From Polysphondylium violaceum (lineage: Eukaryota; Evosea; Eumycetozoa; Dictyosteliales; Dictyosteliaceae): a stretch of 20,049 bases of DNA. The first letter of the stretch is position 1, and every line of letters starts with the position of its first letter. The notes under the pieces are model-generated. The model had not been told where the DNA came from, ran no database searches, and saw only the letters and a list, made by a program, of their open reading frames with translations. The DNA is taken from NCBI GenBank assembly GCA_000277445.1, contig AJWJ01000453.1:1-20049 (forward strand), written 5' to 3'. This document shows positions 19,573 through 20,049 of this stretch, piece by piece. The translations under genes and the position numbers were made by a program.

Positions 19573-20049
19573 ATTGGAATGATGCTTTGTGTAATTTTGA
19601 TTCAAATTTTGATCTCTCTCTTTTTTTAAACAGATAATAGACTACACTAACAATAACGATAGCTGCAAAAGCGACGGAACCAATTACTATACCTGCTAAT
19701 TGCGCTGCACTGAGTTTTTTCTTTTGTAAAGAACAAATAGAGTTGTTGCTCTCTTCTGCAGCAGGTCTTTGATCAAGTAATACAGAGAAATCGGGATCAA
19801 GTTGTACAAGTCGACGATATGATCTAGTGTTGATCCCAATATAAGTATGAATACTATTAAATTGATTAGACTCACCATTGTTGTTGTAGTTTGGTAAGAG
19901 TTGATTTGTTATTGTTGATATTCTACCATCGATGATACCTCGTTTAATAAATCTACCATATAAACTGTGATCGTCTACTTGTAGTTTGATGTATTCTGAA
20001 TTTGTAACAGTGGTGTTACCAGATTCTAATGTTGAGCAACCATCATTTT
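19571..20049 (-). CDS. ComC-like membrane protein, C-terminal end only (5' part outside window)
   Basis: An open frame enters from the right edge and gives 158 residues up to the stop at 19571-19573. It begins in the ComC-type domain (NDGCSTLESGNTTVTNSEY), continues with GRFIKRGIIDGRIS and RLVQLDPDFSVLLDQRPAA, then a membrane helix (LAGIVIGSVAFAAIVIVSVV) and a basic tail (KKRERSKFESKLHKASFQ). The tail resembles that of gene 3 (KKRE..S.F.SKL.K) more than that of gene 2, though the LAGI-type helix start is like gene 2. The signal peptide, ectodomain and EGF module must lie beyond the window. It continues the same-strand tandem array. Confidence 0.85.
   Translation of the reverse strand, partial: NDGCSTLESGNTTVTNSEYIKLQVDDHSLYGRFIKRGIIDGRISTITNQLLPNYNNNGESNQFNSIHTYIGINTRSYRRLVQLDPDFSVLLDQRPAAEESNNSICSLQKKKLSAAQLAGIVIGSVAFAAIVIVSVVYYLFKKRERSKFESKLHKASFQ
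19660..20049 (-). repeat. Shared ComC-domain/membrane module, copy in gene 4
   Basis: From about 19900 to 20042 this copy differs from 10570-10692 of gene 2 and its surroundings at only a few bases. Some of those are silent. It is part of the homogenised C-terminal region described for genes 1 to 3. Confidence 0.8.

Overview
The window looks like nuclear DNA of a dictyostelid social amoeba. The evidence is short AT-rich GT-AG introns of 53-79 bp, AT-rich intergenic spacers with long A and T runs, and gene families typical of that group: ComC-like EGF/TIG surface proteins, a leucine- and isoleucine-rich ankyrin-type protein starting MNKFYKDIFNNIYL, and an AIG1-like GTPase. Base composition is much less AT-extreme than Dictyostelium discoideum, so another dictyostelid is more likely. 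The species cannot be named from sequence alone.

Layout: (1) 1-3445, minus strand, a large ComC-like type I membrane protein gene cut by the left edge. (2) 3915-4970, minus, a P-loop GTPase with a coiled-coil tail. (3) 5101-7422, minus, a 773-residue ankyrin-type protein of the dictyostelid kind. (4) 7423-7827, a divergent promoter region holding a 34-bp near-perfect inverted repeat and a second, shorter one. (5) 7828-10148, plus, a six-exon DNase II family gene with both HxK catalytic motifs. (6) 10227-14497, minus, and (7) 14955-19191, minus, two complete ComC-like genes of 1405 and 1390 residues. (8) 19571-20049, minus, the C-terminal end of a fourth ComC-like gene cut by the right edge.

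The four ComC-like genes form a same-strand tandem family, interrupted by the GTPase, ankyrin-type and DNase II genes. The three with visible 5' ends share one design: signal peptide, a single phase-1 intron soon after a conserved cysteine, a long divergent beta-rich ectodomain, a TIG-like domain, a Ser-rich stalk, one six-cysteine EGF-like module, a ComC-type C-terminal domain, one membrane helix and a short basic tail. The ectodomains have diverged strongly, while the EGF-to-membrane part is almost identical at DNA level between copies. That pattern suggests gene conversion of a shared presenting stalk under a diversifying recognition head. A role in cell-cell contact or self-recognition is an inference from family resemblance. 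The DNase II is probably a lysosomal or secreted nuclease for digesting DNA of ingested prey. No CRISPR array, rRNA, tRNA or intact transposon was seen.
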